Shown: positions 41,453 through 52,738 of the stretch, one piece after another
Numbering within the stretch: the first letter of the stretch is position 1
Layout: every line of letters starts with the position of its first letter
NCBI RefSeq assembly: GCF_900106835.1
Contig: NZ_FNNR01000004.1
Coordinates: 337,043 to 401,042, forward strand
Direction of reading: 5' to 3'
DNA from: Arthrobacter sp. cf158
GTDB lineage: Bacteria; Actinomycetota; Actinomycetes; Actinomycetales; Micrococcaceae
DNA: 64,000 nucleotides
Translations under genes and position numbers: made by a program
The notes under the pieces: generated by a model
Seen by the model: only the letters and a program-made list of their open reading frames with translations
The model's database searches: none
Told to the model about the DNA's origin: nothing

Positions 41453-41956
41453 TTGGCAACCGTCAATAAGTCAATCGAAGTAGATGTCCCCGTATCTGTT
41501 GCCTACAACCAATGGACGCAGTTCGAAGCCTTCCCCGAGTTTATGAACGGGGTGGAGGCCGTTGAACAGATCGATGAGACGGCCCTTCACTTCTCCACCA
41601 ACGTGGGAGGTGTGAAGCGCGAATACAATGCCCAGATCATTGAGCAAGCTCCGGACTCCCTGGTGAGTTGGGCCAGTGTTGACGGTCCTCGCAATGGCGG
41701 CACTGTGCGCTTTGAACCCCTTGGGCCAGCCCGGACACGCGTCGATGTCGAGATTGTCTGGGAGCCGGAAGGCTTAGCGGAGAAAGCTGGATCCGCCCTG
41801 GGCGTGGACGGCATGCGGGTTGGTGCAGATCTGGACAAATTCAAGAAGTTCATCGAAGCCCAGGGCCATGCCACCGGGGCTTGGCGTGGCACGGTGTCAG
41901 GTGGCGATGTGGATGATACGGGTGAGTCCACCCGTCCTCGCTCCATCGACATCTAG
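41453..41956 (+). CDS. SRPBCC/polyketide-cyclase-like protein
   Basis: A 167-residue protein. The TTG at 41453 is chosen because AAGGAG lies eight bases upstream and the product begins MATVNKSIEVDVPVSVAYN, the usual start of these proteins. The pattern is QWTQFEAFPEFMNGVEAVEQIDET, then VSWASVDGPRNGGTVRFEPLGPARTRVDVEI and a C-terminal helix (DLDKFKKFIEAQG). The fold binds hydrophobic ligands. The specific role is unknown. A terminator follows. Confidence 0.85.
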   Translation: MATVNKSIEVDVPVSVAYNQWTQFEAFPEFMNGVEAVEQIDETALHFSTNVGGVKREYNAQIIEQAPDSLVSWASVDGPRNGGTVRFEPLGPARTRVDVEIVWEPEGLAEKAGSALGVDGMRVGADLDKFKKFIEAQGHATGAWRGTVSGGDVDDTGESTRPRSIDI

Positions 41957-42010
41957 CGCTGGGGTTCTTCCTGACCCACACTGGATACAGCACCAATAGA
42001 TAGCTCCAAC

Positions 42011-42041
42011 GAGGGCCGGCCACCACAACGGGCCGGCCCTC
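42011..42041. terminator. Hairpin terminator
   Basis: Arms GAGGGCCGGCC and GGCCGGCCCTC with a nine-base loop, followed by TTGG, after the SRPBCC gene. Confidence 0.7.
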
Positions 42042-42084
42042 TTGGCATACCGGAAACAACCACGAGTGAGGAGTTCTGACGGCC

Positions 42085-43617
42085 ATGGCAACGTCCAGCA
42101 ACGTGGAGGCCGAGCGGAAATTCGACGCCGATGCATCAACTCCGCTTCCGGCGCTCCACAAGATCGACGGGATTGGAAAAGTTGGCGACCCCACCAGCCA
42201 CAGCCTGGAAGCCATCTACTTTGACACCCGCCATTTGGCCCTCGCCGCCCGGGGCATAACGTTGCGGCGCCGCACGGGAGGCCTGGACGCCGGCTGGCAT
42301 CTCAAACTCCCGCTCGGCCCTGGCAAGAGAACCGAGATCCACGCGCCTCTGGGTAATGCCGAGACTGTCCCGGTGGACATCATGGACCGTGTTCTCGCCT
42401 ACACCCGTGGGCATGCAGTGGCGGCAATCGCCACCCTCACCACAGACCGCACCACGTACGCCCTGTACGGCAGCAACGGAGAGCGGGTGGCTGACTTTGT
42501 TGATGACCATGTCAGCGCCCATGTGGTGGTCGGTGAGCCACGGGAGCTGCGATGGAGGGAGTGGGAGGTGGAACTGGCTGCGCAGGACGGCGCAGCTGAC
42601 ATGGACCTCCACCCGCTGGACATCATGACCGAACAGCTCTCAGCGGCGGGAGCGAAGCCCAGCGAACGAACGTCCAAGCTGGCCACTGCATTGGGTGAAT
42701 CCTGGCCCGAAGCCAAGGGAGCCGACCAGGAAAAACCGGGAGGCAAGAGCGCCGCTGTGGTTCCTGTCCTCGATTACCTCGCAACGCAAGTTGCCGATCT
42801 CCTTCTTCAGGACGCCCACGTGAGGCTGGGCCGCGATGATTCGGTCCATCAAATGCGGTCAATCATCCGCCGGATCCGGTCGGTGCTGCACACGTACCGC
42901 AATCTCTTCACCAAAGATTCTTCCGGTAGCGTCGAGACCGGGCTGAAGTCGCTTGCCAAAACACTGGGCCGTTATCGCGATACTGAAGTCCTGCACCACC
43001 GGCTCAGGAACGATCTTGAGGAGCTCCCGGGAAAGCTCGTTGTGGGTCCACTGCACGATCACCTCGATCAACGGATGGCCATCAGGGCGGATACTGCCAT
43101 GGCGGCGGTCAAGAACCGGCTGAACAGCCCCCGCTATTTCAGGCTCCTGGACGAGTTGGAATCGTTCATCGACGCCCCGCCGCTGGCTCCCAAAGGAAAG
43201 AAGCGGGCCACGAAGACCACCGCCAAGCTCGTCAACAAGGCCGCCAAGAGGCTTGGCGAACGCCACGAAGCCGCGGTGGGCGCCGCCGTCGGGCCTCAAC
43301 GTGACACTGCGTTTCATGAGGTGCGGAAGTCCGCCAAGAAGCTGCGCTTTGCAGCAGAGGCCGCGGTGGGCGTCCATGGTAAGCGGGCCGAACGGCTGGC
43401 GGATGCGGCGCATAAAGTCCAGTCGATACTGGGTGAACACCAGGACAGCGTGATGGCCCGCGCTGAACTGCTGAAGCTGGGCTCGGCCCCTGACGTTGGC
43501 AACAGTGCTTTCACGTACGGACTGCTCCATGCGATGGAACGTTATGCTGCCGACGCTACGGAGCAGGAGTATTTGCAGAACGGCGCCAAGGCGCGGAAGC
43601 TGCGGCTCAGGAAATGA
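42085..43617 (+). CDS. CYTH-CHAD domain protein
   Basis: A 510-residue protein. The CYTH domain at about residues 5-205 begins with the EAERKF form of the ExExK triphosphate-binding motif and has YFDTRHLALAARGITLRRRTGG; a CHAD domain follows from about 225 to 505, helical and Lys/Arg/His-rich (VHQMRSIIRRIRSVLHTYRNLF, FHEVRKSAKKLRFAAEA). CYTH domains hydrolyse inorganic or nucleoside triphosphates; CHAD domains bind polyphosphate. A role with polyphosphate is likely from family knowledge. It ends before a bidirectional terminator. Confidence 0.92.
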   Translation: MATSSNVEAERKFDADASTPLPALHKIDGIGKVGDPTSHSLEAIYFDTRHLALAARGITLRRRTGGLDAGWHLKLPLGPGKRTEIHAPLGNAETVPVDIMDRVLAYTRGHAVAAIATLTTDRTTYALYGSNGERVADFVDDHVSAHVVVGEPRELRWREWEVELAAQDGAADMDLHPLDIMTEQLSAAGAKPSERTSKLATALGESWPEAKGADQEKPGGKSAAVVPVLDYLATQVADLLLQDAHVRLGRDDSVHQMRSIIRRIRSVLHTYRNLFTKDSSGSVETGLKSLAKTLGRYRDTEVLHHRLRNDLEELPGKLVVGPLHDHLDQRMAIRADTAMAAVKNRLNSPRYFRLLDELESFIDAPPLAPKGKKRATKTTAKLVNKAAKRLGERHEAAVGAAVGPQRDTAFHEVRKSAKKLRFAAEAAVGVHGKRAERLADAAHKVQSILGEHQDSVMARAELLKLGSAPDVGNSAFTYGLLHAMERYAADATEQEYLQNGAKARKLRLRK

Positions 43618-43620
43618 CAA

Positions 43621-43652
43621 GGCCCGACGCCGGAACAACCGTGCGTCGGGCC
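43621..43652. terminator. Bidirectional hairpin terminator
   Basis: Arms GGCCCGACGC and GCGTCGGGCC between the CYTH-CHAD gene and the convergent hydrolase gene. Confidence 0.75.
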
Positions 43653-43669
43653 CATCAGTTTGGGTTGGG

Positions 43670-46384
<2,715 letters not shown>

Positions 46385-46388
<4 letters not shown>

Positions 46389-48355
46389 GCGCCGTATCAG
46401 CCGGTCCCCGCGGACCGCAGCGGCCAGCCATGGGACCTGGCCGCGGAGGACCGTTCGCCGGTATGAACATCCCCGCCGAGAAAGCGTCCAACTTTGGGGC
46501 CTCAGCGCGCAGGTTGTTGGGTACGTTGCGGCCTGAACGTTCTTGGTTGATTCTGGTGTTGGTCTTTGCCGTGGTCAGTGTGGCCTTGTCCGTGATTGGG
46601 CCGAGGCTGCTGGGCGAAGGCACCAACCTGATCTTCGCCGGCGTCGTGTCCAAACAGCTGCCAGCCGGGGTTTCCAAAGCTGACGTCATCGCAGGACTCC
46701 GCGCCTCAGGTGATGACAGCAAGGCAGACATGCTGGGCGCCATGACCCTGACACCCGGCGTCGGAATCGACTTTGCTGCACTGTCTTCGGTGCTGCTGTG
46801 GGCGCTGGCGCTGTATGTCCTGGCCTCAGCATTTGGCTGGATGCAGGCGTACGTGCTCAACGGCGTCGTGCAGCGGACCGTCTACCGGCTCCGCCAAAGG
46901 ATCGAAGCGAAAATCCACCGGCTGCCGTTGCGCTACTTCGACTCCATCCAGCGCGGTGAACTGCTGAGCCGGGTGACCAACGACGTAGACAACATCTCCC
47001 AAAGTCTCCAGCAATCCATCAGCCAGGTGGTCTCGTCCCTGCTGACAGTGCTGGGCGTGCTGGTGATGATGTTCCTGCTCTCTCCGCTCCTGGCCTTGAT
47101 TGCACTGGTCACCATCCCGCTGACCCTGGGAACTACGCTGCTGATTGCCAAGCGCTCGCAGAAGCTCTTTGTGGCGCAGTGGAAGAACACCGGCGAACTC
47201 AACGGGCAGATCGAGGAAACGTACACCGGGCACGCTTTGGTGAAGGTGTTCGGGCGGCAGAACGAGGTTCAGGAGAAATTTCGGGCGAAGAACGGCGAGC
47301 TGTATCAGGCGAGCTTCGGTGCGCAGTTCGTGAGTGGCCTGATCATGCCGGCAATGACGTTCATCGGGAACCTGGTGTACGTGGGAATCGCCGTGGTGGG
47401 TGGCCTGCAGGTGGCCTCCGGTTCCATGCAGTTGGGCGACGTTCAAGCCTTCATCCAGTACTCGCGTCAGTTCACCATGCCGCTGGCCCAACTTGGGTCC
47501 ATGGCGAACATGCTGCAATCCGGCGTCGCATCGGCAGAGCGGGTGTTCGATCTGCTGGATGAGGAAGAAGAGTCCGCTGAGCCCGCCCCAGTTCCGCAGT
47601 CCGGTCCTTCGCGGGGGCGTTTGGTGTTCGAGAACGTGTCCTTCGCGTATTCTCCCGACAAGCCGCTGATCACAAACCTCAGCTTGGTCGCCGAGCCGGG
47701 GCAGAGCATCGCCATCGTTGGGCCTACAGGTGCCGGCAAAACCACTCTGGTGAACCTGATGATGCGCTTCTACGAGCTGGACGCCGGGCGGATAACGCTC
47801 GACGGCGTGGACGTCGCCTCGATCCCGCGGCACGAGCTGCGCTCGCGGATGGGGATGGTCCTCCAGGACACCTGGCTGTTCGGAGGGACGATCCGCGACA
47901 ACATTGCCTATGGACGGCCTGCTGCTTCCGAAGAGGAAATTTTGGAAGCGGCCCAGGCAACCTACGTGGACCGTTTTGTTCGCTCGCTGCCAGAGGGTTA
48001 CGACACCCTGCTGGACGACGAAGGCGGCAACGTTTCCGCTGGCGAAAAGCAGCTGTTGACCATCGCCCGGGCCTTCTTGTGCCGGCCATCGGTGTTGATC
48101 TTGGACGAGGCCACCAGTTCAGTGGATACCCGAACCGAAGTATTGGTGCAGAAAGCCATGAATGCCCTGCGCTCGGACCGCACCAGCTTTGTGATCGCCC
48201 ACAGGCTCTCCACCATCCGCGACGCGGACCTCATCCTGGTGATGGAGGCCGGGCAGATCGTGGAGCAGGGGACCCACTCGGAGCTGCTGGCCGCCGGTGG
48301 GGCGTACGCCCGGCTGTACGAGGCACAGTTCGCGGCGCCGGTGGCTGAGGTGTGA
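46385..48355 (+). CDS. ABC exporter half, consensus catalytic site
   Basis: A 656-residue half-transporter. The N-terminal 50 residues are an extra Pro/Gly-rich tail and the membrane domain spans about 50-390. It has a full consensus nucleotide-binding domain: Walker A GPTGAGKTT, signature VSAGEKQLLTIARA, and Walker B LILDEATSSVD with catalytic Glu. A large loop between helices 1 and 2 carries KQLPAGVSKADVIAGLRASGDD, unlike its partner. Partner of the preceding half. Confidence 0.93.
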
Positions 48356-48470
48356 GGTTACTGTTTGCGGTGCCCGTGGCCCAGCTTGGGATGAGGGAAG
48401 GCCCGTCTGCCACCCGATGTGGTTGAGTTCGGCTAACTTCCACCCAAAGAAGGGCTACTTCCGTTCCGGA

Positions 48471-49043
48471 TTACGGCAACCGCGACGGCCGCAGAACCTT
48501 CGCCTCCCCGGCCTTGGCGGGATCCATTGGCATAGGGCTTACCAGCACCGCATGCCCCCGATGCAGCAGACCGCCGGAGATCACCTGGCAACGCACGCCC
48601 CCGCGCCCGCGCATCGCTTTGTGGGCGCCGGGAGCCAGCATTTCGTCCATCCAGGCACATGGGTGTGCGGGGCGGCCGGCCTTGAGCCGCACCGTGTCTC
48701 CGCCGGACTCCAGCGTGAACTCATGGCCAAGCAGCGGAGCCAGCTCGACTCCGCGCAGAACCACATTTCGACGGGTCAGGAGTGGATCGAAGGGCCCAGC
48801 CCCGAGTTCGGCGGCGATGGCTTCGAGAGCTTCCACGGCGAAGACCGTCACGGCTGCATCCATGTGTGCGGCCTTGCCGAAGAACCTGTCGCCAACAATC
48901 CCTTTGCCTGTGACCAGTTCGGCCTGGTCGGCGTCAGTAGTGGGCACGTCAGCGGCGCCTTCCCTTGCGCGGCCAAAGTAGGCGTGGGCCGGCGACACCA
49001 AAAGGTGCAGCACCTCGACGTCGTACCTGTACTCAGCGGTCAT
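48471..49043 (-). CDS. MOSC domain protein
   Basis: A 190-residue protein with a MOSC core: KGIVGDRFFGKAAHMDAAVTVF, then LLTRRNVVLRGVEL, and CAWMDEMLAPGAHKAMRGRGGVRCQVISGG, whose conserved Cys is CAWMD. MOSC domains transfer sulfur to molybdenum cofactor or act in related metal-sulfur chemistry. It is stand-alone, without the usual N-terminal beta-barrel. Confidence 0.85.
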   Translation of the reverse strand: MTAEYRYDVEVLHLLVSPAHAYFGRAREGAADVPTTDADQAELVTGKGIVGDRFFGKAAHMDAAVTVFAVEALEAIAAELGAGPFDPLLTRRNVVLRGVELAPLLGHEFTLESGGDTVRLKAGRPAHPCAWMDEMLAPGAHKAMRGRGGVRCQVISGGLLHRGHAVLVSPMPMDPAKAGEAKVLRPSRLP

Positions 49044-49084
49044 CCCTCAACGCTAACCCTCCACCGCGAGCATTGCCTTAGGAT

Positions 49085-49100
49085 GTAAAGGGTGCTTTAC
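49085..49100. promoter_or_regulatory. Operator palindrome for the XRE pair, site 1
   Basis: GTAAAG, GGTG, CTTTAC. It lies eight bases before the ATG at 49108 and has a twin inside the gene. Confidence 0.7.
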
Positions 49101-49107
49101 TTCAAAG

Positions 49108-49545
49108 ATGAGTAAAGCTTCCTTTACATCAAGGCGTGCGCCGGTACATCACTACGTCCTCGCGGTCATCCTCGGCGCCATCCTGACCATCGCCGTCTCC
49201 TTGTTGGTGGGGGTGTCAAACCCGGGCGACTTCTGGCTCGCAGCGGGGATTGGAGCCCTCTGTGCTGCCTATCCCGCGATGTCGCTAGGGGCCAGGGTTT
49301 TCGTTTCACGCCACACTGTCACCCGCGATCCGCATGGGGAGCAGAGCGTCGAGTTGCAATGGATGCGCCAGGCCGGGGCCGGAGCGTTTCTTGACGTGCT
49401 GGTGGCCACCATTGTGGTTGCCGCGGTGCTGGCTGTAGGCCGGATCGGCGTGGATGCGCTCCCGGTTCTGTTGGGGCTCGTCGGGCTGAGCGCGCTGGAT
49501 GCCGGGCTCCGCTACCTGGCCATCCGGCACCGTGCGCTGAAGTGA
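49108..49545 (+). CDS. Membrane protein paired with XRE regulator
   Basis: A 145-residue protein with about four hydrophobic segments (HYVLAVILGAILTIAVSLLVG, FWLAAGIGALCAAYPAMSLG, DVLVATIVVAAVLAVG, VLLGLVGLSALDAGL). It overlaps the downstream XRE gene (GTGA), a common pairing in which the membrane protein and regulator are co-expressed. Known YvaD-type or bacteriocin-sensing pairs share this layout; no named family is assigned. Confidence 0.7.
   Translation: MSKASFTSRRAPVHHYVLAVILGAILTIAVSLLVGVSNPGDFWLAAGIGALCAAYPAMSLGARVFVSRHTVTRDPHGEQSVELQWMRQAGAGAFLDVLVATIVVAAVLAVGRIGVDALPVLLGLVGLSALDAGLRYLAIRHRALK
49112..49127. promoter_or_regulatory. Operator palindrome for the XRE pair, site 2
   Basis: GTAAAG, CTTC, CTTTAC. 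Same half-sites as site 1, 27 bases away, covering codons 2-7 of the membrane gene. Confidence 0.7.
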
Positions 49546-49733
49546 AGAACAACATCGCCGAGCGCCGGGCCGGGCGCCAATGGACGCAGGCTGACCTGGC
49601 TGCTGCGCTGGGCGTCTCCCGGCAGACGGTCATCTCCATCGAACGGGAAAAGTTTGATCCTTCGCTACCGCTGGCATTCCTCATCGCCCGGACCTTCGAC
49701 TGCGCCATCGAGGACATCTTTACCGCAGATTGA
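49542..49733 (+). CDS. XRE-family helix-turn-helix regulator (minimal)
   Basis: A 63-residue protein consisting only of an HTH domain (RRAGRQWTQADLAAALGVSRQTVISIEREKFDPSLPLAF) and a short tail. Minimal Cro/YgzD-like repressor. Start GTG 49542, overlapping the membrane gene. The GTAAAG palindromes upstream of the pair are its probable binding sites. Confidence 0.9.
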   Translation: MKNNIAERRAGRQWTQADLAAALGVSRQTVISIEREKFDPSLPLAFLIARTFDCAIEDIFTAD

Positions 49734-49787
49734 CGCACTGTGTCCTGCGCCGCAGCACTTTGAGTGTCGCCCGGATACTGTGGCACG

Positions 49788-50567
49788 GTGAACTTTGCGG
49801 AGGCTCCGGATGGCGCCGAACTTGCCTGGAGCGAGTCCGGCGACGGTGACCCGTTGCTGTTGATCGCCGGGCAGGCAACCGCCATGGACGGTTGGGGCCC
49901 GACGGCGGAGCTGCTGTCCCGGTATTACCGCGTGATCCGCTTCGATCACCGGGGGATAGGGCGGAGTGCCAAGGGTACCGCTGAGCGCTACACCACCAGA
50001 CTGCTGGCCGAAGATGCTGCCACGGTACTCAACGCGGCCGATGCGGATTTAGCACACGTGTACGGCCACTCGATGGGCGGGCGTATTGGCCAATGGTTGG
50101 CCATCGATTACCCGCAAAAAGTCCGTACGCTGATCCTCGCAGCGACGAGTGGTGGCAGGTGGCCGGATGCCAGCGCCCAGCCGGATAAAGCTGCCATGGA
50201 GGCCCTGGTCAGCGGTGATATGTCACGTCTGGAAGAACTCTTCTTCGACCCCGCATGGGTCCGCGCCAATCCCGAAGCGACGAACACGTTCTTCAATTCC
50301 CGGGCCTCAGCGTGGGCGAAAGCACGTCACTTCAAAGCCAGTCGCGACCATGACGCCTGGAGCGAATTGGGCTCCGTTCAAGCGCCCACGCTGATACTTC
50401 ACGGCACGGAAGACAAGCTCACTCCGTTGCCAAATGCCCTGCTCCTTCGTCAGCACATCCCTCGCTCAGTGCTGGTGCGCGTACCCGGCGCGGGGCACGG
50501 TTTGCATCTGGACCATCCGGAGACAGTCGAGTGGATCCGGCAGTTCATCACCCGGAAAGCCCGCTAA
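49788..50567 (+). CDS. Alpha/beta hydrolase
   Basis: A 259-residue hydrolase. The nucleophile motif is GHSMGGRIG (Ser about residue 88), the Asp is in HGTEDKLTPLP and the His in GAGHGLHLDHP. The GTG start is at 49788. It ends four bases into the convergent TetR gene. Esterase or lactonase activity is typical; the substrate is unknown. Confidence 0.88.
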   Translation: MNFAEAPDGAELAWSESGDGDPLLLIAGQATAMDGWGPTAELLSRYYRVIRFDHRGIGRSAKGTAERYTTRLLAEDAATVLNAADADLAHVYGHSMGGRIGQWLAIDYPQKVRTLILAATSGGRWPDASAQPDKAAMEALVSGDMSRLEELFFDPAWVRANPEATNTFFNSRASAWAKARHFKASRDHDAWSELGSVQAPTLILHGTEDKLTPLPNALLLRQHIPRSVLVRVPGAGHGLHLDHPETVEWIRQFITRKAR

Positions 50568-51163
50568 CCAGAGGGAACCCTCAAAACCTCGAGTGCGGCC
50601 TCTAAATAAGGGACCGGATCGGGATCTGATCCGGCGGCCCATTGCATCCATGCTTCGAAGGTTGTGGCAAGGTACGCGGCGCTCAAATAGCGTGCCGCCG
50701 GGGTGGAAAGGCCGCTCTCCACAAGGAAGGCCAAGGTCCTTTCGCGCTGTGGTGCCAGGGACTCGTAGCTCCGGCTGGTCAGTTCAGCATGCTCGGCGAT
50801 CAACCGGAGCCGTCCGCGGGTCACGGACAGATCCGGAATGACAGCGACTCCAGCAGCCGCAGCCTCTCGGAGCACCGCCAGCACATCGCCGTCGGGCTTG
50901 CCACGCCTGTGGAACGAGCCGAAGGCGAGTGCTGACGCCTCGACCACGGGTTCGGTGCCGCCCCAGACGAGGTCCGCCTTGCTGGTGAAGTAGCGGTAGA
51001 GGCTCTTGCGGCCGATACCGGCGGCGCGGGCGATGTCTTCCATGGAGGTGTTTTCATACCCGTGCCCAGCGAACAGGTCCAAGGCGAGTCTGGCGACGGC
51101 GTCGGGGTCGATGGTGGCGGGGCGACCGCTTGCGCGCGGGGGCTTGGCATCTTCCGAAGTCAT
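50564..51163 (-). CDS. TetR-family transcriptional regulator
   Basis: A 199-residue regulator. The HTH is at about residues 15-60 (DPDAVARLALDLFAGHGYENTSMEDIARAAGIGRKSLYRYFTSK). The ATG at 51163 is preferred over the open frame to 51220, which runs across the operator. It is divergent from an SDR gene, with a 17 bp palindrome between them, so it probably represses both. Confidence 0.92.
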   Translation of the reverse strand: MTSEDAKPPRASGRPATIDPDAVARLALDLFAGHGYENTSMEDIARAAGIGRKSLYRYFTSKADLVWGGTEPVVEASALAFGSFHRRGKPDGDVLAVLREAAAAGVAVIPDLSVTRGRLRLIAEHAELTSRSYESLAPQRERTLAFLVESGLSTPAARYLSAAYLATTFEAWMQWAAGSDPDPVPYLEAALEVLRVPSG

Positions 51164-51187
51164 CCCTCCAGTATTCACTCTTACATA

Positions 51188-51204
51188 ATGACACAGAGTG
51201 TCAT
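51188..51204. promoter_or_regulatory. TetR operator
   Basis: ATGACAC, AGA, GTGTCAT: perfect 7-3-7 palindrome between the divergent TetR and SDR genes. Confidence 0.8.
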
Positions 51205-51243
51205 AAGATGGGTGAATCACCCCGTAAACATCGGAAGGACATC

Positions 51244-52023
51244 ATGGGCAGCGAAGCTTCATGGCAGGAGACCATCACGTCGGGCCGCTTTGCGGGCAAG
51301 ACCATCATCGTCACGGGCGCGGCCTCAGGTATCGGCCAGGCCACCGCGTTGAGGATCGCCAGGGAAGGCGGCAAGGTCATTGCAGCGGATATCAGCAAGG
51401 AGCGTCTGGATGCCCTGGTTGAGGAGAATGGCGGCCTGGACCTGGTGCCAGTCGCAGGTGATATTTCCACTGAGGAAACCGTCGCTTCGGTCCTCGCCGC
51501 GGCAGGGGCTCGCGTGGACGGGTTGGCCAACGTTGCGGGCATTATGGACAACTTCGCTCCCATCCACGAGGTTGATGACGAACTGTGGGAGCGTGTCTTC
51601 CGCATCAACGTCACGTCCCTCATGCGCCTGACCCGTGCAGTGGTGCCGCCCATGCTGGAAGCCGGAACAGGATCGGTGGTGAACGTAGCGTCGGAGGCAG
51701 GCCTGCGTGGTTCCGCAGCCGGAGCCGCCTACACCGCTTCCAAACATGCGGTGGTGGGGCTTACCAAGAACTCGGCCGTGATGTACGGGCCCAAGGGTCT
51801 GCGCTTCAATGCTGTGGCTCCCGGCCCAACCATCACCAACATTGTGGCGAATTGGGGATCGCAGCTCGCTGCCGAACGCTTGGGGCCTCTCATGCAGGCG
51901 ACTGTTCCCACGCCCGCCACTGCAGCGCAGTTGGCGGCCTCCATCACCTTCCTGCTCAGTGACGACGGCACCAACGTCAATGGCGCCATCCTGGCGTCCG
52001 ACGGCGGCTGGTCGGCTTTATAG
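51244..52023 (+). CDS. Short-chain dehydrogenase/reductase
   Basis: A 259-residue classical SDR. The cofactor motif TGAASGIG is at about residues 24-31, the NAG-type motif is NVAGIMDN, and the active-site Ser-Tyr-Lys is in VNVASEAGLRGSAAGAAYTASKH. An Asp at the end of strand 2 (AADISKERL) suggests NAD preference. GGAAGGACATC precedes the ATG. Regulated together with the divergent TetR gene. Confidence 0.93.
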   Translation: MGSEASWQETITSGRFAGKTIIVTGAASGIGQATALRIAREGGKVIAADISKERLDALVEENGGLDLVPVAGDISTEETVASVLAAAGARVDGLANVAGIMDNFAPIHEVDDELWERVFRINVTSLMRLTRAVVPPMLEAGTGSVVNVASEAGLRGSAAGAAYTASKHAVVGLTKNSAVMYGPKGLRFNAVAPGPTITNIVANWGSQLAAERLGPLMQATVPTPATAAQLAASITFLLSDDGTNVNGAILASDGGWSAL

Positions 52024-52491
52024 GGCTATCTCGTCAAGGTGCCGGACCAGCGCGTCCACGATGGGCAGTTGCCCCTTGACGAGCTTGGTCCGGGCCGTGG
52101 CTTCGTCGAACCAGCGGGCGTCGTCGATTTCCGGGAAATCCTTGATGGTCCCTGAGCCTTTGGGCCATTCCATGGGAAAGGTGTTGCTGACAATCCTGGC
52201 GGGCTGAAAGTCTTTGGCTTCGGCGGCGAATGCGGTGATGAGTTTGCCTGAGGGTTGTTTGAAAACGCCCAGTAATTCATAGTCAGCCGGCGGGGGTGGT
52301 GTCCCGATTTCTTCGGTGAATTCGCGTTTCGCCGCAGCCAACGCTTCTTCGTCCTCAGGGAATTCACCCTTGGGAATGGACCAGGCATGCTGGTCTTTCC
52401 TTGCCCAGAAGGGCCCGCCCATGTGCGCGATCCACAACTCCACTTGCCCGCCTGATGCTTGCCGGTAAAGGAGTATGCCTGCGCTGCGAAT
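52018..52491 (-). CDS. Nudix hydrolase with non-canonical start
   Basis: The conserved core begins IRSAGILLYRQASGGQVELWIAHMGGPFW and includes the Nudix box KGEFPEDEEALAAAKREFTEEIGTP. The first standard starts in frame (GTG or TTG near 52443-52449) would remove the first strand of the fold. Upstream is CGGAGG followed by ATC, ATC, ACC, ATT, with no ATG, GTG or TTG. The start is probably ATC (52500 or 52497) or ATT (52491). It overlaps the SDR gene end. A GDP-mannose/diadenosine-type small Nudix protein. Confidence 0.7.
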   Translation of the reverse strand: MRSAGILLYRQASGGQVELWIAHMGGPFWARKDQHAWSIPKGEFPEDEEALAAAKREFTEEIGTPPPPADYELLGVFKQPSGKLITAFAAEAKDFQPARIVSNTFPMEWPKGSGTIKDFPEIDDARWFDEATARTKLVKGQLPIVDALVRHLDEIAL

Positions 52492-52738
52492 GGTGATGAT
52501 GGCCTCCGGAAAGCGATGCTGCGCGTGGAGCGGGCGGACAGGTCAAGGTTACTCCTTGCTGAAGTGCCGTTATCCAATTGATGTTGAAAAGCCAATCTTG
52601 CTGGTTCATTTATCTTCCGGCGGATCACGTACTCGTCGATAATCGAGGAGTTGCACGTTCCTCAGGGGGTGGAACGTCACGGCGGCCCCCGGCAATTGCC
52701 GGAGGCGTTTCTGGGCGCATCAGCAGGAGGACACAGCT

